Below are positions 42,698 to 52,054 of a DNA stretch of 64,000 nt, piece by piece. The notes beneath the pieces are model-generated. The model had not been told where the DNA came from and did no database searches. It saw only the letters and a list, made by a program, of their open reading frames with translations. The position numbers were made by a program, and so were the translations under genes. This DNA is from DATLZB01 sp035574175 (lineage in GTDB: Bacteria > Pseudomonadota > Alphaproteobacteria > Rhizobiales > Hyphomicrobiaceae), in NCBI GenBank assembly GCA_035574175.1, contig DATLZB010000109.1, forward strand, positions 1-64,000, read 5' to 3'. The stretch's first letter is position 1, and every line of letters begins with the position of its first letter.

Positions 42698-43540
42698 TCA
42701 CAAACCGTAGCGTGCCCACAAGGCGCGCGCCTCGAGGGCCGAAACCAGATCATCGGCCAGGGCAAGGGCGATCCCTTCCGCCGGCGGACCATGGCCAATA
42801 CTCGGCAGACGGCGCAGGCGCGCCAGCCAGCCCGCGCTTGCGATGGGAATGGCCCGCAAAACCACCTTCGGCCCGTGCAGCTCACGCATCTTGGATCTGA
42901 CGTCGGCGACGCCGTCGATCAGCCCCAAGTCGAGGGCCTTGGCCGCCGACCAGAAGGCTCCCGAGAACAATTCGGCATCGGGCGCCTTGAGCCGGCCGGC
43001 GCGGCGATCCTTGACGATGCCGATAAACACGTCGTGCACATCACGCTGGATGGCTTTAAGCCGCTCGATCTCCTCCGGTCGCTCGGGAAGGAAGGGATCG
43101 AGCGCGCCCTTGTGGTCGCCGGCGGTGTAGACGCGCCGCTCGATGCCCAGACGGTCGATCGCCTTGTGCAGGCCAAAACTCGCCGAAATGACGCCGATCG
43201 AGCCGACAATGGAGGCGGCGTCGGCGTAAATCTCATCGCCGGCCAGCGCCAGGTAGTAGCCGCCGGAAGCGGCCACGTCCTCACAGAACACGATGATGCG
43301 CTTGTTCTTCTCCTCGGCGAGCTGGCGCAGGCGCTTGAAGAGCAGGCTCGACTGCACGGCGGAGCCGCCGGGCGAATTGACGGCAACCGCGACGGTGGGA
43401 AGGCGCGAGGCGGAAAACGCGCGCTCCATGGCCTGCGCCGCGGAAGAAAGGGTCAGTCCCGGACGCAGAGGGGTGGCAAGACCGATCGGCCCGGAAAAGC
43501 GGAGCACCGGTACGACCGGGTGGCGGGAGAATGGCCACAT
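42698..43540 (-). CDS. S49 family serine peptidase (SppA/SohB-like)
   Basis: This 280-residue protease uses a Ser-Lys dyad. The serine is in EDVAASGGYYLALAG (near residue 110) and the lysine in YTAGDHKGALDPF (near residue 160). NSPGGSAVQSS forms the oxyanion-side motif. Single-domain S49 enzymes of this length digest signal peptides or membrane proteins. The N-terminus (MWPFSRHPVVPVLRF) lacks a clear signal anchor. I reject the longer frame to 43873 because it overlaps the methylase gene in antisense-like sequence. Confidence 0.9.
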   Translation of the reverse strand: MWPFSRHPVVPVLRFSGPIGLATPLRPGLTLSSAAQAMERAFSASRLPTVAVAVNSPGGSAVQSSLLFKRLRQLAEEKNKRIIVFCEDVAASGGYYLALAGDEIYADAASIVGSIGVISASFGLHKAIDRLGIERRVYTAGDHKGALDPFLPERPEEIERLKAIQRDVHDVFIGIVKDRRAGRLKAPDAELFSGAFWSAAKALDLGLIDGVADVRSKMRELHGPKVVLRAIPIASAGWLARLRRLPSIGHGPPAEGIALALADDLVSALEARALWARYGL

Positions 43541-43625
43541 CTTGAGAATTGCCCTTTGCTGATGCGGGCGACGCGCTCCGGAACCGATGCGTTTCGCCAG
43601 CGCAACACATAGTTGAGGAGGGCGG

Positions 43626-44426
43626 TCACCGCCAGCCCCTGACGCAATGCGTAAGCGGCGCGCCGTCCCGGAGCACGGCGTCGATGTCGGGAAGGAAGCC
43701 ATGGCCTGCGCCATGCAGCACGAGGCCGGAAAGGAGGCGCAGGGGCGCGCGGCTGCCCTTGCGGCCGCCGACGAGGATGCGCCGGGCCGGGTCGCCGGCA
43801 CGCGGGTGGATCGGCAGCACGCTGAGGTCACCGAAGCGGCGGCCAAGCGCGAGGAGCACGTCCCCCAGGGCATCGGCCCGGTGGATCAACGTCACCGCTC
43901 CTTCGGGGGCCGCCATGCGGGCAAGGAAGCGCGCCCAGCGCTCGAGGCCGCCTGCCGCCATGACGTATGCGCCGGCCTTGGCCCGATCGGCGGGTGAGCT
44001 GGCGCGCCCCTCTTCCAGATAGGGAGGGTTGGCCAGCACACAGTCGAAGGAACGCGCTTCAAGTCCTTGCGAGGCGAGGTCCGCGGCGGGAGCAAAGAGG
44101 TCGGCGGCAATCACGCGAACACGGGATGAAAGGCCGTTGCGGGCAACGTTCTTGCGGGCAAGCTCGACAAGGTCAGCGTGGAATTCGACCAGCACCACCT
44201 CGGCGCCCGGCACGCGAGCGGCGAGGGCGAGGCCGGCCGCACCGACGCCGGCGCCGGCGTCGAGCACTCGCACGCGGACTGGCCCCGCAGCGGGAACGGC
44301 GGCGGCGAGCAGCATGGCATCGAGCCCGGCGCGGTAGCCGGCCTTGGGTTGCAAAAGGCGCAGGCGGCCGCCGAGGAACGCATCGTCCGTGACATCGGCT
44401 TGCGCCACAGGGTCAGCTCTCGTCAT
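43626..44426 (-). CDS. TrmN6-like SAM-dependent methyltransferase
   Basis: This 266-residue class I methyltransferase has the SAM loop VLDAGAGVGAAGLALA and the adenine-N6 motif NPPYLEEG. With the opening DDAFLGGRLRLLQPKAGYRAG, it matches the tRNA1(Val) adenine-37 N6-methyltransferase group (TrmN6/YfiC). The order DUF2007, TrmN6-like, S49 peptidase, glyQ, glyS is usual in Rhizobiales. Its start overlaps the upstream DUF2007 stop by 14 bases. Confidence 0.88.
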   Translation of the reverse strand: MTRADPVAQADVTDDAFLGGRLRLLQPKAGYRAGLDAMLLAAAVPAAGPVRVRVLDAGAGVGAAGLALAARVPGAEVVLVEFHADLVELARKNVARNGLSSRVRVIAADLFAPAADLASQGLEARSFDCVLANPPYLEEGRASSPADRAKAGAYVMAAGGLERWARFLARMAAPEGAVTLIHRADALGDVLLALGRRFGDLSVLPIHPRAGDPARRILVGGRKGSRAPLRLLSGLVLHGAGHGFLPDIDAVLRDGAPLTHCVRGWR

Positions 44427-44646
44427 CGCCGATGATCCAGGACTTGAGGCCTGCTTCCACCAGCACGGACCGTGCCTGGTGCCAGTACTCCTCGGGCACG
44501 AGGACCCGGCGTGGGAAAACGCCGACCGAGCCTTCCAGCACGCTCATGTTCGCGTCGGCGATCAGCGGCTCGAAACCGGCGTCGTCGAGCAGGGCCTCGA
44601 CGAGGCTCAGCACGACGACATCGTTGGTCCGCATGATCTCACGCAT
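44413..44646 (-). CDS. DUF2007 domain protein
   Basis: This 77-residue protein has the DUF2007 pattern: MREIMRTNDVVVLSLVEALL, then DAGFEPLIADANMSVLEGS and RVLVPEEYWHQARSVL. The fold is related to PII-like ferredoxin-type domains and members are called putative signal transducers. Start 44646 agrees with homologues. It is the first gene of the minus-strand block and diverges from the polyprenyl synthase gene. Confidence 0.85.
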   Translation of the reverse strand: MREIMRTNDVVVLSLVEALLDDAGFEPLIADANMSVLEGSVGVFPRRVLVPEEYWHQARSVLVEAGLKSWIIGDDES

Positions 44647-44755
44647 GGCGCGATCAGATCGCACACATGCGGCATGCGGCAAAGTGCCGTGAATAGCGCC
44701 TGGCGCGGTTTCAATATATCATGATGAACCCGAAACCGGTCGAGGAACAGCCGCA

Positions 44756-45775
44756 GTGGCAGTGGTGCTCCAGCTCGAACAGCCGCGCGAGGATGCGAAA
44801 TTGTCACTGGCCCCGCTGCTGGCTCTCGTCGCCGACGACATGGATGAGGTAAACCGCATCATCCTCGATAAGGCGGTATCCGATGTCGACCTCATTCCGC
44901 GGCTGGCTCATCATCTGATCGATTCCGGCGGCAAGCGGCTGCGGCCGATGCTCACCATCGCGGCAGCCAAGCTCAGCGGCTATCGCGGCACCGGCCACAT
45001 CCGGCTCGCGGCATCCGTGGAGTTCATGCACACCGCCACGTTGCTTCACGACGATGTGGTCGATGAGAGCCGGTTTCGGCGCGGCAAGGAGGCGGCGCGG
45101 CTTGTGTGGGGCAACCAGGCCAGCGTGCTGGTCGGTGACTTCCTGCTCGGGCAGGCGTTCCGGATGATGGTGGAGGTCGGCTCGCTTCCCGCACTCAAGA
45201 TCCTTTCCAACGCATCCGCGGTGATCGCGGAGGGTGAGGTGATGCAACTGGTGGCCGCCAAGAACCTCGCCACCACGGAAGATGAGTACCTCACCATCAT
45301 CGAAGCCAAGACCGCCGCGCTGTTTGCGGCCGCGTGCGAGGTGGGCGCGGCAATCGCCAGCCGGCCGGCCGAGGAGCAGGCGGCACTCGGCGCCTACGGC
45401 AAGGCGCTCGGCATCGCGTTCCAGCTCGTCGACGATGCCCTCGACTACAGCGGCGACAGCGCCCGGCTCGGCAAATCGGTGGGCGACGACTTCCGCGAAG
45501 GCAAGGTCACACTACCCGTCATTCTGTCCTACCGGCGCGGCAGCGAGCATGAGCGCAAGTTCTGGAAGCGCACGATCTCGGAAGGCGAGGTGCGGGAGGA
45601 CGATCTCACCACGGCGATCGCCCTGATGCGCAAGCACAAGGCCATCGAGGCCACGCTCGAGCAGGCGCGTCGCTACGGGGCAACGGCACGCGAAGCTCTC
45701 GCGCCGTTCCGCGACAGTGCGCCAAAGCAGGCGATGCTCGACCTCGTCACCTTTTGCGTTGCCCGCGCGAACTGA
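44756..45775 (+). CDS. ispB: Polyprenyl (octa/decaprenyl) diphosphate synthase
   Basis: This 339-residue trans-prenyltransferase makes the side chain of ubiquinone. The two aspartate-rich motifs are LLHDDVVDESRFRRG and QLVDDALDYSGD, and GGKRLRPML binds the diphosphate. The small residues before the first motif suggest a long chain product, probably C40-C50. The start is a GTG at 44756 preceded by GAGG. No ATG is in frame upstream. Confidence 0.92.
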   Translation: MAVVLQLEQPREDAKLSLAPLLALVADDMDEVNRIILDKAVSDVDLIPRLAHHLIDSGGKRLRPMLTIAAAKLSGYRGTGHIRLAASVEFMHTATLLHDDVVDESRFRRGKEAARLVWGNQASVLVGDFLLGQAFRMMVEVGSLPALKILSNASAVIAEGEVMQLVAAKNLATTEDEYLTIIEAKTAALFAAACEVGAAIASRPAEEQAALGAYGKALGIAFQLVDDALDYSGDSARLGKSVGDDFREGKVTLPVILSYRRGSEHERKFWKRTISEGEVREDDLTTAIALMRKHKAIEATLEQARRYGATAREALAPFRDSAPKQAMLDLVTFCVARAN

Positions 45776-45803
45776 GGCGTGCCTTGCGGCGCGCTGGCTC
45801 GGG

Positions 45804-46658
45804 TCAGCCGAGCGTCGCGGTGCGTACCCACCAGGCGGGATTGGCGGCGGCAAGGGTGCGGGCAGCTTCGGCCGCCGCCGCGCCATCCGGGTAGATGCCA
45901 AAGCAGGTCGGGCCGCTGCCGCTCATGCGCGCAAGCAGGCATTGGCGCGTCGCGCGAAGAGCCGCAAGCACGTCGGCGACAACAGGCAGCAAGCGGATGG
46001 CCGCAGCTTCGAGGTCGTTGCCGTTGCGTCGGAGATAGTCCAAAAGCAGCGCAGGGGAAGGCGGCCGCCAGGTCGGGCGCGGCTCGCGGCGGACCGGTCC
46101 GGCATCGAGGACCTCGAACACGGCGCGGGTCGGCAGTGGCACGCCCGGGTTGAGGAGGGCGACGGCGAGAGGGGGCAGGCCGGCGACCGGTTCGAGGCAT
46201 TGGCCGATGCCGCGGGCGAGCGCCGTGCGGCCTTCAAGACACACCGGCACGTCGGCGCCGAGGTCGGCGGCGACAGCGGGCCAGTCGATGCGATGAGCAA
46301 GGCCCGGATTGGCGCGGCGCACGCAGCGCAGGAGCGCGGCGGCATCGGCCGAGCCGCCACCGAGCCCGGCGCTTACGGGGAGCAGCTTGCAGAGGGCGAC
46401 CCGCCCCAGACGAAGGTGCGGCTCGAGGCGGCTCAAGCGGGCGAGCGCGGTGGCAAGCAGGTTGTCGCCCTCGATTGCCGCCGCGAACGGTCCCGTTACC
46501 TCCACCGCCGGCGGCTCTGCAACATCGAGCGTCACCATATCGGCGACGTCGCCAGCAAAGGCGATGAGGCTTGCGAGCTCATGGTAACCGTCCGCGCGGC
46601 GACCGAGGATGCGCAAGGTCAGGTTGACCTTGGCGGGCGCAGTCTCGGTGATCCTCAT
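45804..46658 (-). CDS. ispE: 4-diphosphocytidyl-2-C-methyl-D-erythritol kinase
   Basis: This 284-residue GHMP kinase of the MEP isoprenoid pathway opens with APAKVNLTLRILGRRADGYHEL and contains the ATP motif LPVSAGLGGGSADAAA and a C-terminal MSGSGPTCFGIY. ATG 46658 gives the family N-terminus; the longer frame to 46784 does not. It follows the TPR-protein gene by 37 bases and converges with ispB. Both genes belong to isoprenoid synthesis. Confidence 0.96.
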   Translation of the reverse strand: MRITETAPAKVNLTLRILGRRADGYHELASLIAFAGDVADMVTLDVAEPPAVEVTGPFAAAIEGDNLLATALARLSRLEPHLRLGRVALCKLLPVSAGLGGGSADAAALLRCVRRANPGLAHRIDWPAVAADLGADVPVCLEGRTALARGIGQCLEPVAGLPPLAVALLNPGVPLPTRAVFEVLDAGPVRREPRPTWRPPSPALLLDYLRRNGNDLEAAAIRLLPVVADVLAALRATRQCLLARMSGSGPTCFGIYPDGAAAAEAARTLAAANPAWWVRTATLG

Positions 46659-46695
46659 GTCGCGATGCCGCCGCCGAGGCGACGCCGGCGCCTCA

Positions 46696-48528
46696 TCACT
46701 GCAGCGGCCCTTGGAGCTTACTCTCGACACGCTTTCGCTGGACCGCGCTGCGGCTCTGCTCCTTGGACTTCTTGACCGACCCATTGGCCGGTTCGTCGAC
46801 CAGTCCCTTGAGCAGCTTCTCGGCGATCTTCTCGGCCTCCTCGGGTTCCGGTTTCAGGGTGAGCGCCTGATCCCACTGGAAGCGGGCCTCCCGCTTGCGG
46901 CCGACGCGCCAAAGAGCATCCCCAAGGTGGTCGTTGAGAGTCGGATCCTCGGGCTTTAGCTCGACGGCGCGCTCCAGATGCTTGACCGCCTCCTTGTAGT
47001 TGCCGAGCCGGTAGTAGGCCCAGCCGAGACTGTCGACGATGAAGCCATCGTTCTGGCGCTTGGCGACAGCCTTCTGAATCATGGCCAGTCCCTGCTTCAG
47101 GTTGCGGTTCTGGTCGATCCAGGAATATCCGAGGTAGTTGAGGATGAGCGGCTCATCGGGAGAGAGTTGGAGAGCGCGCTTCAAATCGGCTTCGGCCTGC
47201 GGCCAACGCTTCATGCGCTCATAGCAGGTGCCGCGCGCGTACCAATAGTGCCAGTGACGCTCCTGCGGCGTCTTGATGAGGGCAATGGCCCGCGAATAAT
47301 ACTCGACCGCCTCGGCGTAACGCTTGTGTGAGCGCATGATGCTACCCAGCGTGTCGAGAGGAGTGAGCTCGGTGGGGTGGGCCTTGGCGTGAGCCTCGAG
47401 CAGCGTCTTGGCCGCATCGACCTCATTCAGCAGGTTGAGGTTGATGCCCTTGCGGATGACGGTGATCATGCGCAAGGGCGAGTCGGGGGGCACGCGATCG
47501 TAGATTTCGTTGGCTTCGGCCGGGCGCCGCATGGCTTCGAACACGCCGCCGAGCGCGGTCAGCGCAAACGGGGAGTTCGGGTTGACGTAGAGCGACATCT
47601 GCAGGTAGGCGGCGGCCAAGCTCACGCCGCCGTCACTTGCCAGCGCCTCGCCCAGGCCAAAGAAGACTTCGGCAAAGCCGTCCGCCGGATCCTCGATCAG
47701 CAACGGCAGGTTGTTAGCCCCGGCGTGAATGTCATCGCGCAGCTGACGCAGGGCCGGGTGGCCCTCCCCGCCCACCTTGTCCAAGTGCTCGGCAAGTATG
47801 CTGCGGGCAAGCTTGATGTCGCCTGCGTGGGAGGCGTGCCGAGCGTAGGCCAATGCCAGACGGGGCGTGCGCGCGTCGCTCTTGAACGTGCGCTCATAGG
47901 CCTGACGGGCCTCGGTACGCCGGCCAGAGAGATCGGCGATCAGCGCACGGTGGTAACGCAGATAGGCCTGAACCGACTGCGCCTGGGGTCCCCGGTCGAG
48001 CAGCGCCAGCGCTCCCTTGGCGTCGTCCTTCGCCAGCCTGATCCAGGCCCGGGCCAGGATGCTGGTCAACTCGCCGACAGTGCCGCTGGCAATGGCCGAA
48101 AAATGCCGTTCGGCCGCATCGAGGTCGCCGGCCTTGTATTCGGCTACCCCGAGCCAGGTCTGCGCCAGCCGGTAGCTGCCCTTGCCGGGGCCGACTTTGC
48201 GGGCAAGCTCGGTGGCATGCTCGAAGTTGCCCTCGATGGCTTCCATCAGGAAGGCCTGCTCGACAATGCTGTCGCTGTCGGGATCGCGCGCCATCGCCTG
48301 GCGGTAAAACTCGACCGCCGCAGCGGTATCATAGGCACTGCGCGCGAAACGCCCTGCCAGGTAGCTGCCGAGCAAGGTGTGCGTCGGCTCGACCCGCTCG
48401 TTGCCGCTCGCCAGCACCGGGACGGTCGGGAGCGTTGCCAACAGCAGCAGCACGCCAGCCGTCCAGGCGACCTTGCGCATGCCGTTGAGGAAGGACCGCG
48501 TCGAACCTCGTGTCATGAGAAACGTCAT
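46696..48528 (-). CDS. Exported tetratricopeptide repeat protein
   Basis: This 610-residue protein has a signal peptide (about residues 15-41) and TPR units along its whole length. The best are near the C-terminus: AEAVEYYSRAIALIK, AEADLKRALQLSPDEP, GWAYYRLGNYKEAVKHL and ALWRVGRKREARFQW. TPR arrays bind other proteins; periplasmic or outer-membrane examples often act in assembly or secretion. The final 40 residues are lysine-rich. Starts at 48528, 48516 or 48480 are all possible. It is usually found next to ispE in related genomes. Confidence 0.85.
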   Translation of the reverse strand: MTFLMTRGSTRSFLNGMRKVAWTAGVLLLLATLPTVPVLASGNERVEPTHTLLGSYLAGRFARSAYDTAAAVEFYRQAMARDPDSDSIVEQAFLMEAIEGNFEHATELARKVGPGKGSYRLAQTWLGVAEYKAGDLDAAERHFSAIASGTVGELTSILARAWIRLAKDDAKGALALLDRGPQAQSVQAYLRYHRALIADLSGRRTEARQAYERTFKSDARTPRLALAYARHASHAGDIKLARSILAEHLDKVGGEGHPALRQLRDDIHAGANNLPLLIEDPADGFAEVFFGLGEALASDGGVSLAAAYLQMSLYVNPNSPFALTALGGVFEAMRRPAEANEIYDRVPPDSPLRMITVIRKGINLNLLNEVDAAKTLLEAHAKAHPTELTPLDTLGSIMRSHKRYAEAVEYYSRAIALIKTPQERHWHYWYARGTCYERMKRWPQAEADLKRALQLSPDEPLILNYLGYSWIDQNRNLKQGLAMIQKAVAKRQNDGFIVDSLGWAYYRLGNYKEAVKHLERAVELKPEDPTLNDHLGDALWRVGRKREARFQWDQALTLKPEPEEAEKIAEKLLKGLVDEPANGSVKKSKEQSRSAVQRKRVESKLQGPLQ

Positions 48529-48702
48529 GATGAATCGTGCTCGGTGAGCGAGGCTAGCAAGAACCGGTGCCCGTTGGCGACTCTCGCCTTCGGCGGCGGA
48601 TGATAAACATCAATTTGTGTTGCAAAACCGGAAATCAATGATTGCTCACAAAGTTGGCGCGCTGACCGGCAGGCTCAAACCTGCGCGGTCGTCCCCGCGT
48701 TT

Positions 48703-50379
48703 TCACATGCCCGAGTAGTTAGGACCGCCGCCGCCCTCCGGGCAAACCCAGGTGATGTTCTGACTGGGGTCCTTGATGTCGCACGTCTTGCAGTGCACGC
48801 AGTTCTGCGCGTTGATCTGAAAGCGCGGGCCGCCCTCTTCCTCGACCACCTCGTACACCCCGGCCGGGCAATAGCGCACGGCGGGCTCGGCATAGCGGGG
48901 CAGGTTGACGTCGATGGGGATCGAAGGGTCGGCGAGCCGCAAGTGGACCGGCTGGTCCTCCTCGTGGTTGGTGCCGGAGAAGGCCACGCTGGTCAGCCGG
49001 TCGAAGGTGAGCACACCGTCGGGCTTGGGATAGCTGATCGGCCGCGCCTGACGGGCGAGCTTGAGGGCTTCGTGGTCGGCTTTGCCGTGTCTCAAGGTGA
49101 AGCCCAGCCCGACCCCCGGAATGATGGTGTTGAGCCACATGTCGAGGCCGCCGAAGACGACGCCGGCCAGCGTTCCCAGACGTGACCACAGAGGCTTTAC
49201 GTTGCGCACGGGCTTGAGGTCGCGCGCGATGGGGCCGTTGCGCACCGCCTCCACGTAGGCCGCGAGCCGGTCGTGAGCGCGGCCGGCGCGGAGTGCCGCA
49301 TAAGCTGCCTCGGCGGCGTGGATACCGGACAGGATGGCGTTGTGGCTGCCCTTGATGCGCGGAACGTTCATGAAGCCCGCTGCGCAGCCGATGAGCGCGC
49401 CGCCGGGGAATACGAGCTCCGGGATCGACTGCCAGCCGCCCTCGGTGAGAGCGCGCGCGCCATAGGCGATGCGCCGACCGCCGGCGAAGGTGTCGCGGAT
49501 GGCAGGGTGTGTCTTGAAGCGCTGGAACTCCTCGAACGGCGCAAGGTAGGGGTTGGTGTAGTTCAAGTGCACGACGAAGCCGACCGACACCAGGTTCTTC
49601 CCGTAGTGGTACATGAACGAGCCGCCGCCCGTGGCGTTGTCGAGCGGCCAGCCGAAGGTGTGCTGGACGAGCCCGGGCCGGTGGCGATCGGGCGCTACCT
49701 CCCACAGCTCCTTGAGGCCGATGCCGAACTTCTGCGGCTCACGGCCCTTGTCCAGCCCGAGGCGCTGGATGAGCCCCTTGGCCAGCGAGCCGCGCGCGCC
49801 TTCCGCGATCAGCGTGTATTTGGCGCGCAACTCGATGCCGCGCTGGAAGGTATCCTTCGGCCGGCCGTCCCGGCCGATGCCCTTGTCGTCGGTGGCCACC
49901 CCGACGACGGCACCGTTCTCGCCGTAGAGAACCTCCACGGCGGCAAAGCCGGGGTAGATGTCGACGCCCAGGGCGGCCGCCTGCTCACCAAGCCAGCGCA
50001 CGATGTCGCCGAGGCTTGCGATCCAATTGCCGCGGTTGCTCATAAGGGGCGGCATCAGAAAATTCGGGAGCCTCATGTCGCCGGCGGGCCCAAGCACCAG
50101 GAAGCGGTCCTCGGTGACAGGCGTCTCGATCGGGGCCCGCCTGGCACGCCAGTCGGGGATCAGGCGATCGAGGCCGATGGGATCGATCACCGCTCCCGAC
50201 AAAATATGAGCGCCGACCTCGGAGCCCTTCTCCAGCACGGCGACGGACAGATCGCGGCCCTGCCCGGCCGCCAGCTGCTTCAGGCGGATGGCCGCCGCGA
50301 GACCGGAGGGCCCGGCCCCGACGATCACCACGTCACACTCCATCACTTCCCGTGGAGGTAGTCGGCCATCGTCAACCAT
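48703..50379 (-). CDS. Electron transfer flavoprotein-ubiquinone oxidoreductase
   Basis: This 558-residue membrane-associated enzyme passes electrons from ETF (fatty acid, amino acid and methylamine oxidation) to ubiquinone. The FAD-binding VIVGAGPSGLAAAIRLK is at the N-terminus. The 4Fe-4S ligands are in RYCPAGVYE and CVHCKTCDIKDP at the C-terminus. The full eukaryote-like length is present. It is divergent from the uracil-DNA glycosylase gene. Confidence 0.96.
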   Translation of the reverse strand: MVDDGRLPPREVMECDVVIVGAGPSGLAAAIRLKQLAAGQGRDLSVAVLEKGSEVGAHILSGAVIDPIGLDRLIPDWRARRAPIETPVTEDRFLVLGPAGDMRLPNFLMPPLMSNRGNWIASLGDIVRWLGEQAAALGVDIYPGFAAVEVLYGENGAVVGVATDDKGIGRDGRPKDTFQRGIELRAKYTLIAEGARGSLAKGLIQRLGLDKGREPQKFGIGLKELWEVAPDRHRPGLVQHTFGWPLDNATGGGSFMYHYGKNLVSVGFVVHLNYTNPYLAPFEEFQRFKTHPAIRDTFAGGRRIAYGARALTEGGWQSIPELVFPGGALIGCAAGFMNVPRIKGSHNAILSGIHAAEAAYAALRAGRAHDRLAAYVEAVRNGPIARDLKPVRNVKPLWSRLGTLAGVVFGGLDMWLNTIIPGVGLGFTLRHGKADHEALKLARQARPISYPKPDGVLTFDRLTSVAFSGTNHEEDQPVHLRLADPSIPIDVNLPRYAEPAVRYCPAGVYEVVEEEGGPRFQINAQNCVHCKTCDIKDPSQNITWVCPEGGGGPNYSGM

Positions 50380-50517
50380 CGGCCCTCTCGCGGCACTTCA
50401 TCGCTGAGGCGATTACCAGCCCGAGTTCGTCTTAAGGGTCAAGCGGCAGTGGAAGGCCCCTGTGCGCGAGCGACGCCGAGACTGGAAATTGAGCGCAACG
50501 CCGTTACAATGCGCGGC

Positions 50518-51357
50518 ATGAGTGAGACACCCGGTCAGGCCAACCTCGTCGGCCTGCTCGATTGGTACCGCAGCGTCGGCGTCGATGAGGCGGTCGGGGA
50601 GGCGGCGACGGACTGGCTGGCGCGCGGCGAGCGAGCGCCGGGGGCCGATTTCTCATTCCGGTATAGGCCCCAGCAGGTGCCGACGGGCGATGTGGCGAAA
50701 GCCGAGCCGGGTCTGCCAAGACCCGTGCGCCGGTTTCCTACCGCCTCGCCCGATGCGGCACTGTCGCAGGCACGCCTCGCCGCCCGGTCGGCCGAGAGCC
50801 TTGAGGCGCTCGGCGCAGCGCTCGCGCGCTACGAGGGCTGCGCGCTCAAGGCGACGGCAAAAAACCTCTGCTTCTTCCGCGGTGCGCAGAAAGCGCGGCT
50901 GATGCTTATCGGGGAGGCGCCGGGTCGGGAGGAGGACCTCGAGGGCCGGCCTTTCGTCGGCCGGGCCGGGCAGCTCCTCGACAAGATGCTGGCCGCGATC
51001 GGGCTCGGCGAGACCGACGTGCACATCACCAACATCGTGTATTGGCGCCCGCCCGGCAACCGCACGCCGACGCCGCAGGAGGCACTGGTGTGCCGTCCGT
51101 TTCTGGAGCGCCAGATCGAGCTGGTCGGACCAGAGTTCATCGTGCTGCTCGGCGGCGCCGCAGCCAAGCACGTGCTCGAGGTCACCGACGGCATCATGCG
51201 GCTCAGGGGGCGCTGGCGTCAGGTCGAGATCGGGTCGCGGAGCGTCAAGGCCATTGCCACCCTGCATCCTGCCTACCTGCTTCGCACACCGGCCCACAAG
51301 CGGCTCGCCTGGCGCGACCTGCTTTCGGTGCGCGAGGCGCTCGACGCGGAGCTGTGA
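50518..51357 (+). CDS. Family 4-like uracil-DNA glycosylase with altered Fe-S ligands
   Basis: This 279-residue DNA repair glycosylase has the family-4 motifs GEAPGREEDLEGRPFVGRAG (motif A), WRPPGNRTPTPQE and TLHPAYLLR (motif B). Family-4 enzymes bind a 4Fe-4S cluster through four cysteines. Here the CxxC pair reads YEGC, and the KCRPPGNR cysteine is a tryptophan; only the cysteine in ALVCRPFLE and one at YEGC remain. The cluster is probably lost. The N-terminal 90 residues are variable. An alternative ATG lies at 50509. Confidence 0.88.
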   Translation: MSETPGQANLVGLLDWYRSVGVDEAVGEAATDWLARGERAPGADFSFRYRPQQVPTGDVAKAEPGLPRPVRRFPTASPDAALSQARLAARSAESLEALGAALARYEGCALKATAKNLCFFRGAQKARLMLIGEAPGREEDLEGRPFVGRAGQLLDKMLAAIGLGETDVHITNIVYWRPPGNRTPTPQEALVCRPFLERQIELVGPEFIVLLGGAAAKHVLEVTDGIMRLRGRWRQVEIGSRSVKAIATLHPAYLLRTPAHKRLAWRDLLSVREALDAEL

Positions 51358-51446
51358 ATTGCGGAACTCGCGCCCCATTCACAGTGTTTCATCCGCGCCG
51401 GGACTTGCTAGGATCGATGTCCGGCGCAGCGGTGGAGACAGGCAAT

Positions 51447-51944
51447 ATGCGAGGATGGCGCGCGTGGCAGGCGTTGGCGGGGCTGTTGCCGCTGGCGGCG
51501 TCGGCGGCATTGGCGCAGGCGCCGGTTCAACAGGATGCCCTGCGCCAGCGGGTGGACGAACTGGTGCAATGGATCGCGACCCGTTCGAGCTATCCGTCGA
51601 CGGTTCAGCGCCACCCCGAGTTTGTGTTCCTGTCGCCGGAGATCATCCGGCACGGCTTCTCCAATATCTCCCTCGGCTACAACGTCAGCACCAGTTCGGT
51701 GCGGGCGGCGCAGACTAAGGGCACGATCTATCTGCCCGATACTTTCACCCTCGGGCGGGACGACTACATGCTGCTGCACGAACTCGTGCATCACCTGCAG
51801 GACGAGAGCGGCCGCAGCTTCGAATGCCTCGCCATGCGTGAGCGGGAGGCCTACGAGCTGCAGACCGCATTTGTAAAGGAGACGGGCTCGGGCCTCGTCC
51901 CGAACGACATGTTCATGCTCCTGCTGCGCTGCGATATCCGCTAG
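51447..51944 (+). CDS. Secreted HExxH protein (DUF6647-like)
   Basis: This 165-residue protein has a signal peptide (ending ALAQA) and a zincin motif LLHELVHHLQDES near residue 115. A downstream acidic helix (REREAYELQ) could carry the third ligand. It resembles the small metallopeptidase-like secreted proteins labelled DUF6647; proteolysis is unproven. GGAG lies nine bases before ATG 51447. An in-frame ATG at 51417 would add ten residues. Confidence 0.8.
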   Translation: MRGWRAWQALAGLLPLAASAALAQAPVQQDALRQRVDELVQWIATRSSYPSTVQRHPEFVFLSPEIIRHGFSNISLGYNVSTSSVRAAQTKGTIYLPDTFTLGRDDYMLLHELVHHLQDESGRSFECLAMREREAYELQTAFVKETGSGLVPNDMFMLLLRCDIR

Positions 51945-52054
51945 GAGGACCCGGACCCGCGACGGCTGCCGGGCCATGCGCACTTATCGAAAGGCGGACT
52001 TCCAAGGTGGGCCTGTTCCCGGATCCGGACCGATCGTGTTGTCTCGCCCGAACT

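Noticed and set aside
47377..48603. + strand ORF of 408 codons across the TPR protein
   Set aside because: It is antisense to clear TPR repeats and has no independent evidence.
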